Numbered from the stretch's first letter, positions 24,130 through 34,859 are shown. The stretch is 64,000 bases of DNA from Brachycybe producta (GCA_036925085.1 JAUPFP010000002.1:1369550-1433549); one strand, 5' to 3'. Translations and numbers: made by a program. Notes: a model not told the origin generated them from the sequence alone.

Positions 24130-24690
24130 TATTCAGAAGGAGAGGTCTTTCTTAATAACTGGCTTGGTCTGTGGCAGGACCAGTCGGGAATGGAGGGTAC
24201 CAATACTACGGATACTATCGTCTGGGAGAGCCACTCCTAGTTCCATGGGCGCCGTCGATGCTGTCATTTGCCATGCGATATGTGCTGGCATTTGGCAGTG
24301 AAGACTATCCTGTGTTGCTGGTCGTCAACCCGGTAAGGAGATGCTTCGCAGTTTTGGACATTGTGGGGACAGGAGCTGGACTAGTTTGCCTAACCCAGCT
24401 CGTGGCACCATACGTCCAGCGTCTCCTTGGCTGCGACTTACAAAAGATGGTTGGGGAATTCGTTACCCAACCTCTATGAGGGGGTGTGTCTGATCCCGCA
24501 GCCGCCTTCGTGGATCTTCTAACAAGTCGGGCCCTACATCAGGGTCTGCAGCTTCACACCCTTGCCATCGATGAGTTTCGATGGCAGGAGGTGGCAAGAC
24601 TCAGGGGGACTGATTTTGATATCGGAATCGGGTGGATGTCGGAGTGGCTGGTAGATCCGATGGATCCACCACCGAGGAAATCAGTCTGAA
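24130..24690 (+). pseudogene. Conserved C-terminal domain of element 1
   Basis: The frame 24171-24476 encodes a domain containing YYGYYRLGEPLLVPW, VLLVVNPVRRCFAVLDIVG and PYVQRLLGCDLQKMVGEFVT, each matching element 2 (57950-58250). A stop at 24477-24479 ends it early; in another frame similarity continues (VDLLTSRALH). The fold is unknown to me. The beta-rich VVNP...FAVLD part is faintly like Ulp1-type cysteine proteases, but no His/Cys catalytic pair can be assigned. Confidence 0.5.
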
Positions 24691-24769
24691 ACTGAGTGGG
24701 GGTCACATGAGCAATCCTTGCTGGCTCGACCTACTTGATCCCAGGGCGGATCAGGGAAGTTGAGAGGAT

Positions 24770-25486
24770 TGTGACGACCCAGTTTTGCTCCCTTGTGGAG
24801 CAAAACTAAAACTCCTGTGTCGTCTGCCAGGCGCTTCGTAGGCTGCCAGACAGACGACAAAAAGGTCAGGCCAGCAAAAGGTCACTGTCCTCCCCCAGGT
24901 GGAGCAGCCTGGGGGTGGTGTATAATGGCAGCAGCCATTATAACCTGGACAGTGAGTGAAACCCTTGATGCGAAGTGCATGTGATTCTTTGTGCTCCTTC
25001 AATTCTCATCAGGTGGCCAAGATGGCCACCATTCATCTCTTTGTTTGGGTGTTGATTCACCTCTCCTCCTGGCTGATATAGCCACGAGACTCATCTATTG
25101 TACAGTGAGATCAATCTGTGTCCGTGTCTGGTTATTTATCTACATAATAACTGGGGAAGTTACCGCGGGGTGGGTGGGGGTTCAAGTGGGATTTCACCAT
25201 TTGTCCACTGTCCTGTTTCCATCATGTTTCTTGTCATGTCGGCCGGTACTTTGCGTCGTCATCCACGGCGAGATCCACTGGGGGTTCACCGTGGATTTTC
25301 CGTCATCTTCGGCGGCCATTCGACCGTCGATTTGTGGGGAGATCTCCCAACCGATGCCGCCTGTGGACATGGAAGGAACAAGAGGAGGGTTGGCCCGCGC
25401 TAGGATCCCGTCCCAAGGGAGATCGAGTGACGGTAAGTTTGGTAAAACTTGCCGGGGTGTTGTAACGATCAAGTCGGGTCGTTACA
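24770..25486 (+). repeat. 3' LTR of element 1 (family I, 717 bp)
   Basis: Runs from TGTGACGACCC to GTCGTTACA. It ends in an inverted repeat (TGTAACGA...TCGTTACA, 25461-25486) and contains a splice-donor-like GGTAAGTTTGG near 25434. It is preceded by a purine-rich tract. Confidence 0.9.
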
Positions 25487-25556
25487 CTTATTATAACTTA
25501 TAATTTGTTATAAACAGTTCCTCAAAACAGTCAATAGGATGGAATAATTTTAAAGT

Positions 25557-25579
25557 CTAGTGTGTGTGTGTGTGTGTGC
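25557..25579. repeat. (GT)n microsatellite
   Basis: Short uninterrupted TG dinucleotide run just right of element 1. Confidence 0.9.
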
Positions 25580-25877
25580 GACTGTGCGTGCATGGCATAT
25601 GTTGATAAATCGCTGGATTTGAGGTTTTGTTAATTACTCCTGACTGTTGGCTGTAGTTATTATTTTAAATAAGATTATTGTTCCTGCCTTTAACACCTTT
25701 TTCCATTCCCTAAGACCTTTATTGTTTCAATTTGGAGCAAACCCTATTTATTCTTTTTCCCTTATCTATATGCGTTTTCAGTCAAAACTTCATTACCTTA
25801 TGAATTTAAAAACTCAACCTAAAATACTATGAAACTAAAATAAGGAAAAGAAACAATTATTATATATATATATAATA

Positions 25878-26269
25878 TCCCAGGTCTGTGTATGTATGTT
25901 TGTGTGTGTGGAGTAACAAAAACCATTGAAGCACGTCGGAATTTATATAAATTTGAATAAATGAACCGTTTTTTTTTTCTCAAGGTCAACTATATGTTGA
26001 ACTCTTCCTTTGGAAAGTGTAGAAGGGGAGAGAGAGAGAAAAGTGGGAGGGGGTGAGGGGAAAAGTTTGGAAAGTGTAGAAGGGGAAAGAGAAAAGTGGG
26101 AGGGGTGAGGGGGAAAAGGTTGGAAAGTGTAGAAGGGGATAGAGAGAGAAAAGTGGGAGGGGGTGACTGAAATTGAAATGAAAGGAGTAAAAAAAAGAAA
26201 AAACGACGTGCATGCGCATAATTGCCTGTGAATTTTGCTCCCGTCATTTATGACGGGTTACCCCACTAG
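25878..26269 (+). mobile_element. Short non-autonomous Helitron-like element, copy 2
   Basis: It starts TCCCAGGTCTGTG directly after an A, and ends with the hairpin CCCGTCAT/ATGACGGG, then TTACCCCACTAG directly before a T. This agrees with Helitron insertion between A and T, a 5' TC and a 3' hairpin plus CTRR. It is homologous to the copy at 17309-17641 in the opposite orientation but has an expanded inner tandem repeat. Confidence 0.78.
26008..26165 (+). repeat. Purine-rich tandem repeat (about 53 bp x3) inside Helitron
   Basis: Three units begin TTGGAAAGTGTAGAAGGGG (or a close variant) and contain AGAAAAGTGGGAGG. They form an almost pure purine strand. Copy 1 of the Helitron has fewer units. 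Confidence 0.85.
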
Positions 26270-26588
26270 TTTATAATACAACTTAGAAATTTAAAAATAA
26301 TGTTTGAAACAAAAATTCAAAGTAAAAAGTTAAAGCAAATTCAAATTTAATTTTGAAACAAAAAATTCAAGGTTAAAATTTAAATTAAATTAAAAAATAG
26401 TTTTTTTTTCCAATTACCATCAAATTGTCGCCTTTCATGAAAAAGTTACATAAACCTACTGCAACTTTTGTAATTTTCACCACGTTAATCCAGCCATGTA
26501 TTTTAAACTAAGCTTATTTGTAATTAAATTGAAGAAAACATACACAACTAAATTGGTTTTGTTGGCTCACCTAAAATACTTTATGTAG

Positions 26589-26730
26589 GTTTTGAAACCG
26601 GGAGGTACAGTGCTGTTTCGGGATTATGGACGATATGATCAAGCAATGATACGATTCGCTCCCGGTCAGAAGCTAATGGATAACTTCTATGTAAGACAGG
26701 ATGGAACGAGGGTATATTTCTTTTCAGAAG
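26589..26730 (+). CDS. METTL6: METTL6 internal exon
   Basis: The acceptor TTATGTAG and donor GTATGA bound 142 bp (phase 0 in, phase 1 out). It encodes [20 protein letters not shown] and then [16 protein letters not shown]. The FRDYG and [11 protein letters not shown] blocks are diagnostic of the METTL2/6/8 tRNA m3C methyltransferases. The first codons repeat the usual NVLKVLKPGG junction seen after the preceding exon. Confidence 0.94.
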
Positions 26731-26817
26731 GTATGAAATAAATTATTTCATAAAACATAAGTCATATTAATTTTATTATTCTTTTCATTCTTTGAATTGA
26801 TTGTTTTTATTTTTCAG

Positions 26818-26957
26818 AGGATGTAAACGTTTTATTTTCAAAGGCTGGTTTCAAAGTGGTTCTCAATCGCTACATTCAAAGACAGACTGTCAATAAGAAA
26901 GAAGGAATTACTGTACCTCGTATTTATGTACAGGGAAAATTTGTGAAAGCATTGTAG
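26818..26957 (+). CDS. METTL6: METTL6 terminal coding exon
   Basis: This exon starts after TTTTTCAG, restores the split GAG codon, and encodes a segment with FSKAGFKVVLNRYIQRQTVN and KKEGITVPRIYVQGKF, ending at TAG 26955-26957. The RQTVNKKEG..VPR..VQ.KF block is the conserved METTL6 C-terminus. A short 87-bp intron precedes it. A candidate poly(A) signal AATAAA is at 27310-27315. From 26958 to 27714 nothing else is identified beyond probable 3' UTR. Confidence 0.94.
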
Positions 26958-27714
26958 CAATGTAGTTGTGTTATGATTTTATAAAGAATGTCATTGATAT
27001 GTTAAGCTGCAGTTTCTACTAAAACAGACATAACACAAGGTTTTAACATTTGTAATGCCCCATTTTGGGGAGATTCTTTTTCGGAATGGTAAACCCTATG
27101 CCAGACTAGATTTTGGGTAGAAAGCATCTGCTACTGGCACCATTACTACCATGAGTCCAGTTCCATCTCATCAGGTAGCCAAGTGTCTCTTCCAGAAGGT
27201 TCTGGACTATCCTGGGTTTTTGGTGTTCAGGAAGCAAGTTATGGATGGGAGCCATAGGCTCTCCTCTATAGCAAATCTCTAATTTGAGTTTTATATATTA
27301 AGTAGGCCTAATAAAGGCCTATTTGCACTTGTACATATTACTACCTTTGTCTTATCAGTACATTAAACATGTAATCCATTGATTGCTGGATTTTTTTGTC
27401 TTATTTGCCTAAAAGCACATCCGAGTTGAACATCAAATTTGTTACCTTCAGATTTATATCCTTAGGTGGCAGCAATCGTTTGGTCTGGCTAGCAATTAAA
27501 GTCCACGGGTCATGGCCCATGGTACACCCTCACAGGGTTCCAGGTTGTCCTTATGCGACTAAAGTATCATAGTGCCCATTTATGGGTAATGCAAAAATAT
27601 TGGGCAGTAGCAGTTAAGAACTGCTTTAATGAATTTGGCACCAGTGGCACAGTCGTGGTTCACTGTGGAATTGCAAACACTTGTGTATTCCAAAGCTTCA
27701 ACAAGATCATATTA

Positions 27715-28236
27715 TGATGACCTGGTTTTGTAACCACCACCACCAAAATGGTGGGTGCAGATGAATTTCAAGTGGTGCCTTCTCCATTTGCTTGGTTAGC
27801 AATTGATGGAGCCATTATGTTGTGTCCAATCCAGGCCTCTTTCTTGGCTATAGAGTTATAGCCAAGGTGAGAGGTGTTTTAGTTTGCAGGTGTCCCTCCA
27901 GGTGGCATCATGAAGGAGTAATGTCACCCTACCTGAGTATAAAAGGCTGTATTCAGGTAGTCTGGGGTTTTGACCCTGAATGACGGGGTCGGAGGCTCTG
28001 CTCCACTCAACTTCAAGCATGTTTTGTTATTCGGTCTTTTCTTGTGGTTTTCCAAGTTGGCATTTTGGCCATCTTGGCAACCAATGTTTTATTGTGTAAC
28101 TTCTGTTCTTACAGCTGGGCAAGGCTTGGCCAGCTGTATTGTCTAAATTCATCATTTATTGCAATCAGTAAGTTTGTGTTTAAATAAACACTTTTTTAAA
28201 TCATAGTTTGTCTTGGGTCTTTACTTAGGGGGTGTG
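27715..28236 (+). mobile_element. LTR copy, family V
   Basis: It contains a plus-strand TATA box (GAGTATAAAAGGCTG near 27935), preceded by CCAGGTGGCATCATGAAGGA that matches the two minus-strand copies near 13100-13550, and an AATAAA near 28187. The ends are approximate; no target duplication was matched. Confidence 0.5.
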
Positions 28237-28620
28237 GTGGTGTACCGGAAACTGCTGGTACACCACTGCACCTAGGTGGTACCCACTTGTATTCATGTTT
28301 ATCACTATCTCGCCACGATGATTATACATAGCGAGCACAGGTGCCTCGGTTAAAATGCCTTTAACAGTTTGAATGCTAGACAGCATTGCTCTGACCATTA
28401 GAATGATACATCCGTCTTGGTCAGCTTGTGCAATGGCCTCAACTTGAGCGAAGTTCCTCATGAATCGATGATAGTAACTTGGCCAGTTATTATCATCGGT
28501 CCGAGAAAACTACGGACACATATCACCATCGTAGGCCCTTCAAAACTCTTGGGCCGCCCTTACGAGATCCTAGTCGGGAGCAACTCGACACTCACCACAT
28601 GACTGAGATACCTGACCTTG
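28237..28620 (-). pseudogene. Ty3/gypsy RT-RNase H fragment
   Basis: Minus-strand frames encode the end of a gypsy RT (VRYLSHVVS, then VRSFLGPM) and the RT-to-RNase H tether and start, with ILTEAPVLAMYN and GYHLGAVVYQQ. The RNase H catalytic D of the usual D-A-S-G is replaced (NTSG). Stops and frameshifts interrupt it. It is the only gypsy RT trace in the window. Confidence 0.72.
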
Positions 28621-29255
28621 TCATAGCCAAATGAACACAGAAACTCGGCAAAAAGACCCTTTTTCCACTGCATCTGCATCTGTGTTGCTCTCCAGCAGTA
28701 TAGACGCCGGCCAGACGCAGACACACCAGAGGAACTGCTCACATAAAGAACTACTGAAAGCAGTCCAGCTGCAAGCCGCAGACGCCATCTGCAGTGCAGA
28801 TGCAGTGGAGAAGGGGTCTTTTTGCCGAGTTTCTTTGTGCTTGTTGTAGATGTTTTATTGGTGTGTCTACGTGTCGGAAAATACACCAGAGGAATCATGC
28901 GGTTGACGCAAACACGGCTATGGGTGCAAAAGACTTCAGATGCGCCGGAAGAATCTCAGGGGTGGCAAAACCTACACATTTTGCACCTGGCAGCCAAGGA
29001 AAAGGAGTCTCCTGACGTTAGTATCATCAGTTAATTGTCAACTTGCATTTTCCGACTGTAGACACCAATAAAACTACAAGCACAAAGAAACTCGACAAAA
29101 ACCCTTTTTCCACTGTGTCTGTGCCCGTACTGCTCTGAGCAGTATAGACGCAGGCCGCACACTGGTTGCCAGGCACATGTACACTAGAGGAACTGCTCAC
29201 ATAAAGAACTATTGAAAGCAGTCTGGCTGCAGACCACCAGGACGCAGACATGCCG
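28620..29255. repeat. Three-part direct and inverted repeat
   Basis: A block near 28640-28690 (CGGCAAAAAGACCCTTTTTC) occurs inverted near 28800-28850 (GGGTCTTTTTGCCGAG) and again in direct orientation near 29085-29130 with AGAGGAACTGCTCACATAAA downstream of both direct copies. The two direct copies are about 440 bp apart. Confidence 0.75.
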
Positions 29256-29261
29256 GAAGAA

Positions 29262-29428
29262 TCACACCTTTAGATAGAAACAAAAGAAAGTTGGGATCGG
29301 GAAGAAATACACTTTTCGGTAACCTAACCTAACTGATACGAACCTAACATAACCTACCCTAATTTCCTTTCAAAGAGAAAAAGTGTTTTCCCTCCCCTCC
29401 CAACTTAAGTTTCTTTCGAACACCTCCT
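29262..29428. repeat. Foldback with CCTAA-like centre
   Basis: Imperfect inverted arms (GAAATACACTTTT at 29305 and AAAAAGTGTTTTCC at 29376, with AAGTTGGG/CCCAACTT outside) enclose AACCTAACCTAAC and AACCTAACATAACCTACCC. The centre looks like degenerate (CCTAA)n. Nothing else is identified from 29430 to 30717, which probably includes the ABHD17 3' UTR. Confidence 0.55.
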
Positions 29429-30717
29429 TCATGCATCACTCATTAAAGGTGTTTACTGCCATTGTTTAAAATAGGGGAGAGACTGATTGCAGAATACTCG
29501 GAGGAGATTGCAGTTTCAGCACGCTCTAGAGGATGCTGCTGTGGCCGCAGATTACTCTGGGCTGCTCAGATTTCTACCAAATATACACTTCCCTTTAGAA
29601 ATTATTCCACACAGAATTCTCTTTAGAATCAAATACAATTATTACTCATTCCTTTTAGACTTTAATTACTCTATGATTTTCCATTTAGATATTATTCTTT
29701 CCAAATTGATATTAGGCTTGATTCACCTTCTATGTTGTTCTACTTATACGTTGTTCCTAGTATACTTTGTTACTTGTCAAGTAGTATGAATTGTTTAGTT
29801 CCTCATGAGTCATGAAACACTACACATGTGAGACATACATTATAACTTTGTGAAACAGGCGCCCAAATAATTTTAGCCAAATTTGATTTTGAATACAAAA
29901 AAAATAGAAGCCGATTGAATAACTATTATAATTTATTACATAACTAGAAAGATGCAAAAGAATATTTTTTTGTTTGATTTGCTATTAATTTTATATTTTC
30001 GTACAAACATGTCCTCAATGAACACAGAAATGAAACTCACAAAAATTCAATCAGTCATAATCAAGAATGAGTACAAATAATTGGGGAATTGCAACATTTG
30101 CAATATGAAACTACACATAAACGCATTGGGTTCCAACAAATTTCAAAAACGTTTCTTAAAAAAATTAAACAATAGACAAGGCAACATGCAATGGCAACAT
30201 ACAACTGCAAACAAAGAGACCAAAAAATAAATCAAAAGTAAACACCACAAACTAAAATCAGGTGAACACAAAAAGTTTCCCTTTTCATTTGTGTTGGTTG
30301 CTTTTGATTACATTAAGTTTCAGATTTTAATTTGGAAACGCAAACCTATTTGGCGTTTTTTTGTATTGCGACCATATATTTCCACTTTTATGCCAAGGAA
30401 CCTTTGAAACGAATACAATTCATACACTGGAAATGTCAGAATCAAAAAATTAGCCATTAATAAAAATAGATTTTAAGTTTAAACTTTCTTCCGTATCTTG
30501 AACTTCATCCTGCCTCCTCCGTTGCTTGCGTTCCTCAGATACGCAAACCACATTCATTATTCGAGGCAACATGCTAAAGCAGGAGATTGTTTTAAAGTTA
30601 TATAAAAGTTGAAGGTTTTCAACTGTGTTCAAGTTAGAGCAGTTTTTCCATTTGTGAGACAGTTACAGTTGGGTTGCTCTCAAGTTGACTTATAGGCGGA
30701 ATAGAGCAGGCCACTAG

Positions 30718-30934
30718 TCAGTTCACCAGCTCCACAGTCACAAATTGCTTCAAGCGTTCTAGATATTGACCATACAGTTCTACGTCGTTGTGCCCTGCCC
30801 CTTCAACCCACAGTGGCTCTACTGCCCTAGGGCAGCGCTCGTAAATGGCCAGTCCATGGGAGAAATCGATAACTTCATCCTCCGTACCATGGATTACTAA
30901 TACTGGCGACGTCACTTTAGGTACTTTGTCAATA
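30718..30934 (-). CDS. ABHD17: ABHD17 depalmitoylase, last exon
   Basis: The second coding exon of ABHD17 follows the acceptor TTCTTATAG, supplies one base to complete the AGT codon left by exon 1, and ends at a stop at 30718. It encodes [19 protein letters not shown] and later [20 protein letters not shown]. The Asp in EVIDFSH and the His in GAGHND complete the Ser-Asp-His triad begun in exon 1. The total length, 287 residues, equals that of vertebrate ABHD17 proteins. A 6.5 kb intron rich in MITEs separates it from exon 1. Confidence 0.96.
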
Positions 30935-31189
30935 CTATAAGAAAATAGAAAACAATTTTACTCATAAGCCTTGTATTACAGCTAGTGATGCACCTGTTAA
31001 AAGCTTTAATTGAAGCATTTCAACAACAATTAATTTCATTTAATTATTATGAAAAAGACAGCCTCTTTGGTGTAAATCTCTTGTTAACATCTTACAACTA
31101 ATACAGCACGTCTGTTGACAATTTACCACTTATCACCAAAACACTTAATCACAATTCATTGCTTCGAAATTTTTAATTTCTATTTTTCG

Positions 31190-31325
31190 TGATGGTTGAT
31201 AGGTCTGGCAATATTTTAGAAAAATCGAAATCGGTCCAATATTTAAAAAACTGATTTTTAACGATATATCGAAAAACCGAAAAAAAAAATAGAAATATCG
31301 AAAATTTTGCCAGCCCTAGCTGATA
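31190..31325. repeat. Small foldback MITE
   Basis: GATAGGTCTGGCAATATTTT at the left and AAAATTTTGCCAGCCCTAGC at the right are inverted copies, enclosing an A-rich centre with repeated ATATCGAAAA. No coding content. Confidence 0.55.
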
Positions 31326-31605
31326 GTGTTTGTTGTGTCTGGGTTTCTTAAATCTGATGAAACTCGACTTTAGTTTGGCCCTTTTCACCAAACAAATTTC
31401 ACTTAAGGTGGCTGAATAGATATTTATTTTTCTTTTGTCCTTGGATGGCGCCACTGCAGTGGCTATATATTCTATAGGAAGTCTCTCCCACCCTCCACGG
31501 TTTTGAGAAAATTTATAAGTGAAAAAAAAAAGAAAATAGTTTAAAAAAATGTTATAAAATGTTTATTTTTGAAGAAATTGTCATAAAAAAACTTTTAGCA
31601 TAATC

Positions 31606-31885
31606 ATCTACAGACTTCTGAATTTGGCAGATGAAGTCAAACATGTCAGACCCTGTGCAATGATCGTAATCTCCTCTATCCTGCCTAGGTTCAAGCACGA
31701 GGGTATCAAGGCATCGAAATCCTGCAGTCCGCCAAACCACACAACAATTTTACTTTTCTGCCATACTGCAGGGTACTCATTCATTGATGCCTCTCAGAAG
31801 CTTCATAAGGTACCTGGAAGGTATTATATGTGAGAGGGCCTTCACTTGACTGCAGCTGGCAAGGATCAACTAAGCTGTTTTTTGG
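31606..31885 (+). pseudogene. SGNH-hydrolase-like fragment, probably from LINE ORF1
   Basis: The plus frame encodes ADEVKHVRPCAMIVISSILP, a cysteine/serine-poor middle, then AGYSFIDAS and, after a stop and in another phase, GLHLTAAGKDQL. The SSILPR, YSFID and G-LHL-GK-L pattern is typical of SGNH/GDSL hydrolase domains, which occur in ORF1 of CR1/L2-type LINEs. It lacks the N-terminal catalytic Ser motif and contains a stop. Confidence 0.5.
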
Positions 31886-32926
31886 ATATCTGTCAGCAGT
31901 CACACACACAGGGAAACAATCAAATCCCTGTTATAAGGAAGAAAAGTACCTTAAACTCATATAGCTGATTTAAATTTTCGACAAACTCCAGCTTATAAAA
32001 GCTTCCTGAAGTACAAACTTACTAATAAAAATAATCCCAATTCGTTTAGGAATTCTCTTAAAATCTCTCTTAAACTGTTGTAGTGTAAACAAAACTATCC
32101 AATCAAATGAAGCAGCTGAAAGCAATGAGGCAGATATTTTTTGGCTCTGAATTATGGCTTTCAGAAGATGTCGCTTCTGAAGAGCTTCCTCAACAATTTA
32201 ATATATTGTCAATTGGCAGGAATACAAAAAGGTTGAGCAGTGTATCTTGTTATTAGGAAAAATCTCATATCATTCAGAAAACTGCTGTTTGAAGGTGACT
32301 GTGAGCTTGTACACTGTAGCATTACTTTAAAAAAATGGTAAACACTTTGTTTCCCTTTCATCAGTCACCTTTAAATGATGAGGACTTGTTCCAATTTAGA
32401 AAATTCTTAGCTTCTAATCTCCCACCCACAAATATGCAACAGTTCTCATTGTTCGAGACTTCAATGTACCAAGCATAAATGAGTACCCACACTTATGCTT
32501 CATACCATAATCATAAAGTGGCAGATACAGTATATTACTTAGTTGCATAACTAACGAATATATCTGCCACTTTATGATGATGGTATGATTATGTTATTAG
32601 ATCAATTAGTAACATTTCTCAATCACATCAGCAAACATTCTTGATTTAGCATCAACTAACATTCAAGAGCAAGTAGTCAGTAGAAATAGGTGATGGCCTG
32701 AATTATCACACAATAATTTATCTTGAGGTCATCATTCAAACTTAACTGTTTACCGGCCTGATCAATCCCCCAAAACAAGATAGATTGGGGCAGCTTTACA
32801 AAAATACTTAAGGATACTTTATGTTCAATGGTATTGATCAGTAGTGTGATTTATTTATAAATGTGATTGCAAAAGTAACCAAAAATGAAATAAAAACAAT
32901 TAAAATTTTTTTAATTTTTTTTTCAG

Positions 32927-33225
32927 ACCCAGTTTGGTATCTTAACGGTAACAGTGTAACCCTCATGCTGGGTGAACTTCAACAAGAATCACTACCAAAC
33001 CGTAGAAGTGAACAATACCTTGCATTTCTTGAATGCTTGTTAGCTCCCGAGAACAGAGCAGTGTTAAACAGCATTCTTACCAGAAACCCCCATCTAAATA
33101 GACATGGTCAACCAAAGCTTATTACAGAAATACGAGATAACAAACATATTTGTGATCCTTTTTTCCCAATGGATATACATAATTTATTGCATTCAAAATA
33201 TTCCAAAAACATCGACGGAGCTTAG
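32927..33225 (+). CDS. Unidentified terminal coding exon nested antisense in ABHD17 intron
   Basis: A strong acceptor (TTTTTTTTCAG) precedes an open frame that stays open to TAG at 33223-33225, with AATAAA at 33267-33272. It enters in split phase (the first two bases complete a codon), so earlier exons are required. The 99 residues include WYLNGNSVTLMLGELQQESL, EQYLAFLECLLAPENRAV and a polar C-terminus with ICDPFFPMDIHNLLHSKYS. Codon-like composition and lack of stops contrast with the AT-rich surroundings. I do not recognise the family. Upstream plus-strand exons were not found in 27-32.9 kb; they may be short or lie farther away. Confidence 0.5.
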
Positions 33226-33450
33226 CATTAGCCACTGCATGGCACCAACCGGAAAGACAAAAACAAAATAAATATTATTCAGCCACCTTAACTCAGAAAA
33301 GATAAACAAGGCTGCTGAAACTTGTTCACACTAATTAATATCATTTTTCAATTATATTCTGCAATTTCGTTTTCCCCATATTAATTTATATGGACTAAAT
33401 TTCAATCTGACCAAACTCATTTATGCAAAGTGAAATAAAAAACATATCTC

Positions 33451-33473
33451 ACAAACAAACAAACAAACAAACA
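33451..33473. repeat. (CAAA)n microsatellite
   Basis: About five ACAA units; a shorter run of the same motif is at about 34096-34114. Confidence 0.9.
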
Positions 33474-33714
33474 TTTAGGTGTTTTTAAAGCGTAAATGAT
33501 TATTTTGTCATGAAGGTAAAACGAAGAAAAACTAGAAGGCATGCTGAATCATGAGTTACGAGTTGTTTTATGTTAATATCTTTCAAATTAAGCCATTTAC
33601 AGACTACATTAGTGAGACAACGTTTTTTTTTAAATTTTTGTTTATAAGAAGTTTATTTTGAAAAAATATCAACAAGAAAACAGTATTAAGTGATTAAGCT
33701 ACCATTCTAGTTTA

Positions 33715-33910
33715 TAGTCCTTTGAGTTTTTGTTCATGTTTCGCAACAACGTATAAATGTTTCCCATTTCAATGGGAGTCAAGAAACATGAATCTGAGCT
33801 TACACGATTTAGCCCGGAAACATTTCAACATTGCTGCGGGTCTGAATCGCAACTGATACAATTCATCCCCACAACAATGTATCCTGATGTGTATACTACC
33901 CTTTACAGTT
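33715..33910 (+). mobile_element. MITE family Q, partial copy
   Basis: Right half of the TIR element seen whole at 46650-47225: GTTCATGTTTCGCAACAA, AGTCAAGAAACATGAATCTG, GGGTCTGAATCGCAACTGAT and the end GTGTATACTACCC. No coding content. Confidence 0.7.
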
Positions 33911-34676
33911 AATAAAACCCAATCATAACAAAATATTTCGAAACTAATGACAAGAAATTACACCCAATTGACACTTTTGAAGGTTTCAAAAGGTGTGGAA
34001 TTATTTCTCGGCTGTTTTTAATTACTTCAAAAAATTCCGCAGCTTTTGAAGTAATTAAAAACTACATAGAAAGAAATCCACATCTTTGAAACCTTCAAAA
34101 CAAACAAACAAACAAAATTTGGAGCTTGTTAACCAATGAGAACAAAATTACGCTTTCATGTCATACACGTAATAATAAATACAAAGCACAACATTTTAAT
34201 TCGCCAAAACACGTATGTGTTCCTAACAATTTCAGCCGTTTTAGATGACAATGACACCCACAGTTTGTGCAGTTCTGCAAATTATGCCGAATTTTAACAA
34301 AAAATCCTTCAAATAATTAATTTATAGCTAATCTAATTTTTGCTAATTACATATATTGTATTATTGAAGTTTATAAATTATGAAATTTTTATGTACTTCA
34401 TTGAAATTATGTTTCCTTATGAAAATCATTTTTTTTTTAAGTTTTCAGTTTGGTAAGTTTCAAGAAAATATTGGTGAATGATTGTAAATTCCCCAGTGAC
34501 AAAGAATTTCACTGTGAATCAAAAATTCAGCGAGAACCTTTGCATTTGCTTTGTTTCACAAGTTCTTGCGGTTTTAAACAATTTTTTTTTTAGTTTTTTT
34601 ACACAAATAATATGTCAACGACCCATCCCATTGGCCAAATCCAGAATTGTTTGTCAGGGTTACGCATATATTAAAG

Positions 34677-34859
34677 CAGTGATTTCCAAATTGGGGTGCG
34701 TGAGATGGTTTCATGAGGGTGTACGATGATTTGCAATCAATGTTGTGCCATGTCTGACCAGAGAGTGCGCTAACAGTAACCTTGACGGGGAAATGGTGGC
34801 TATCAAGTAACTGGTTATTTATTCCGGGGTGCACTTTCAAAAATATTTCGTCACCACTG
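34677..34859. mobile_element. hAT-type MITE (183 bp)
   Basis: It begins CAGTGATTTCCAAATTGGGG and ends TCGTCACCACTG, in the style of hAT terminal repeats. The 8-bp flanks TATTAAAG (34669-34676) and GATTAAAG (34860-34867) match at 7 of 8 positions, as expected for a hAT target duplication. Confidence 0.82.

Larger units (their letters stand above)
18587..25486 (+). mobile_element. Element 1: 6.9 kb LTR retrotransposon without RT/IN, family I
   Basis: It is bounded by TGTGACGACC at 18587 and GGTCGTTACA ending at 25486, with the 4-bp duplication CTTA on both sides (18583-18586 and 25487-25490). Order of parts: truncated 5' LTR, leader with hairpins, gag, a conserved segment after gag, retropepsin, lysine-rich ORF, conserved C-terminal domain, polypurine GGGAAGTTGAGAGGA, 3' LTR. 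I find no reverse transcriptase, RNase H or integrase motif in any frame. It shares gag and the later ORFs with element 2 (51854-59460). It sits in the 9.5 kb METTL6 intron. Confidence 0.85.

Noticed and set aside
31173-31454. 93-residue lysine-rich minus-strand ORF
   Set aside because: Part overlaps a foldback MITE, there are no splice or start features, and no motif is recognised.
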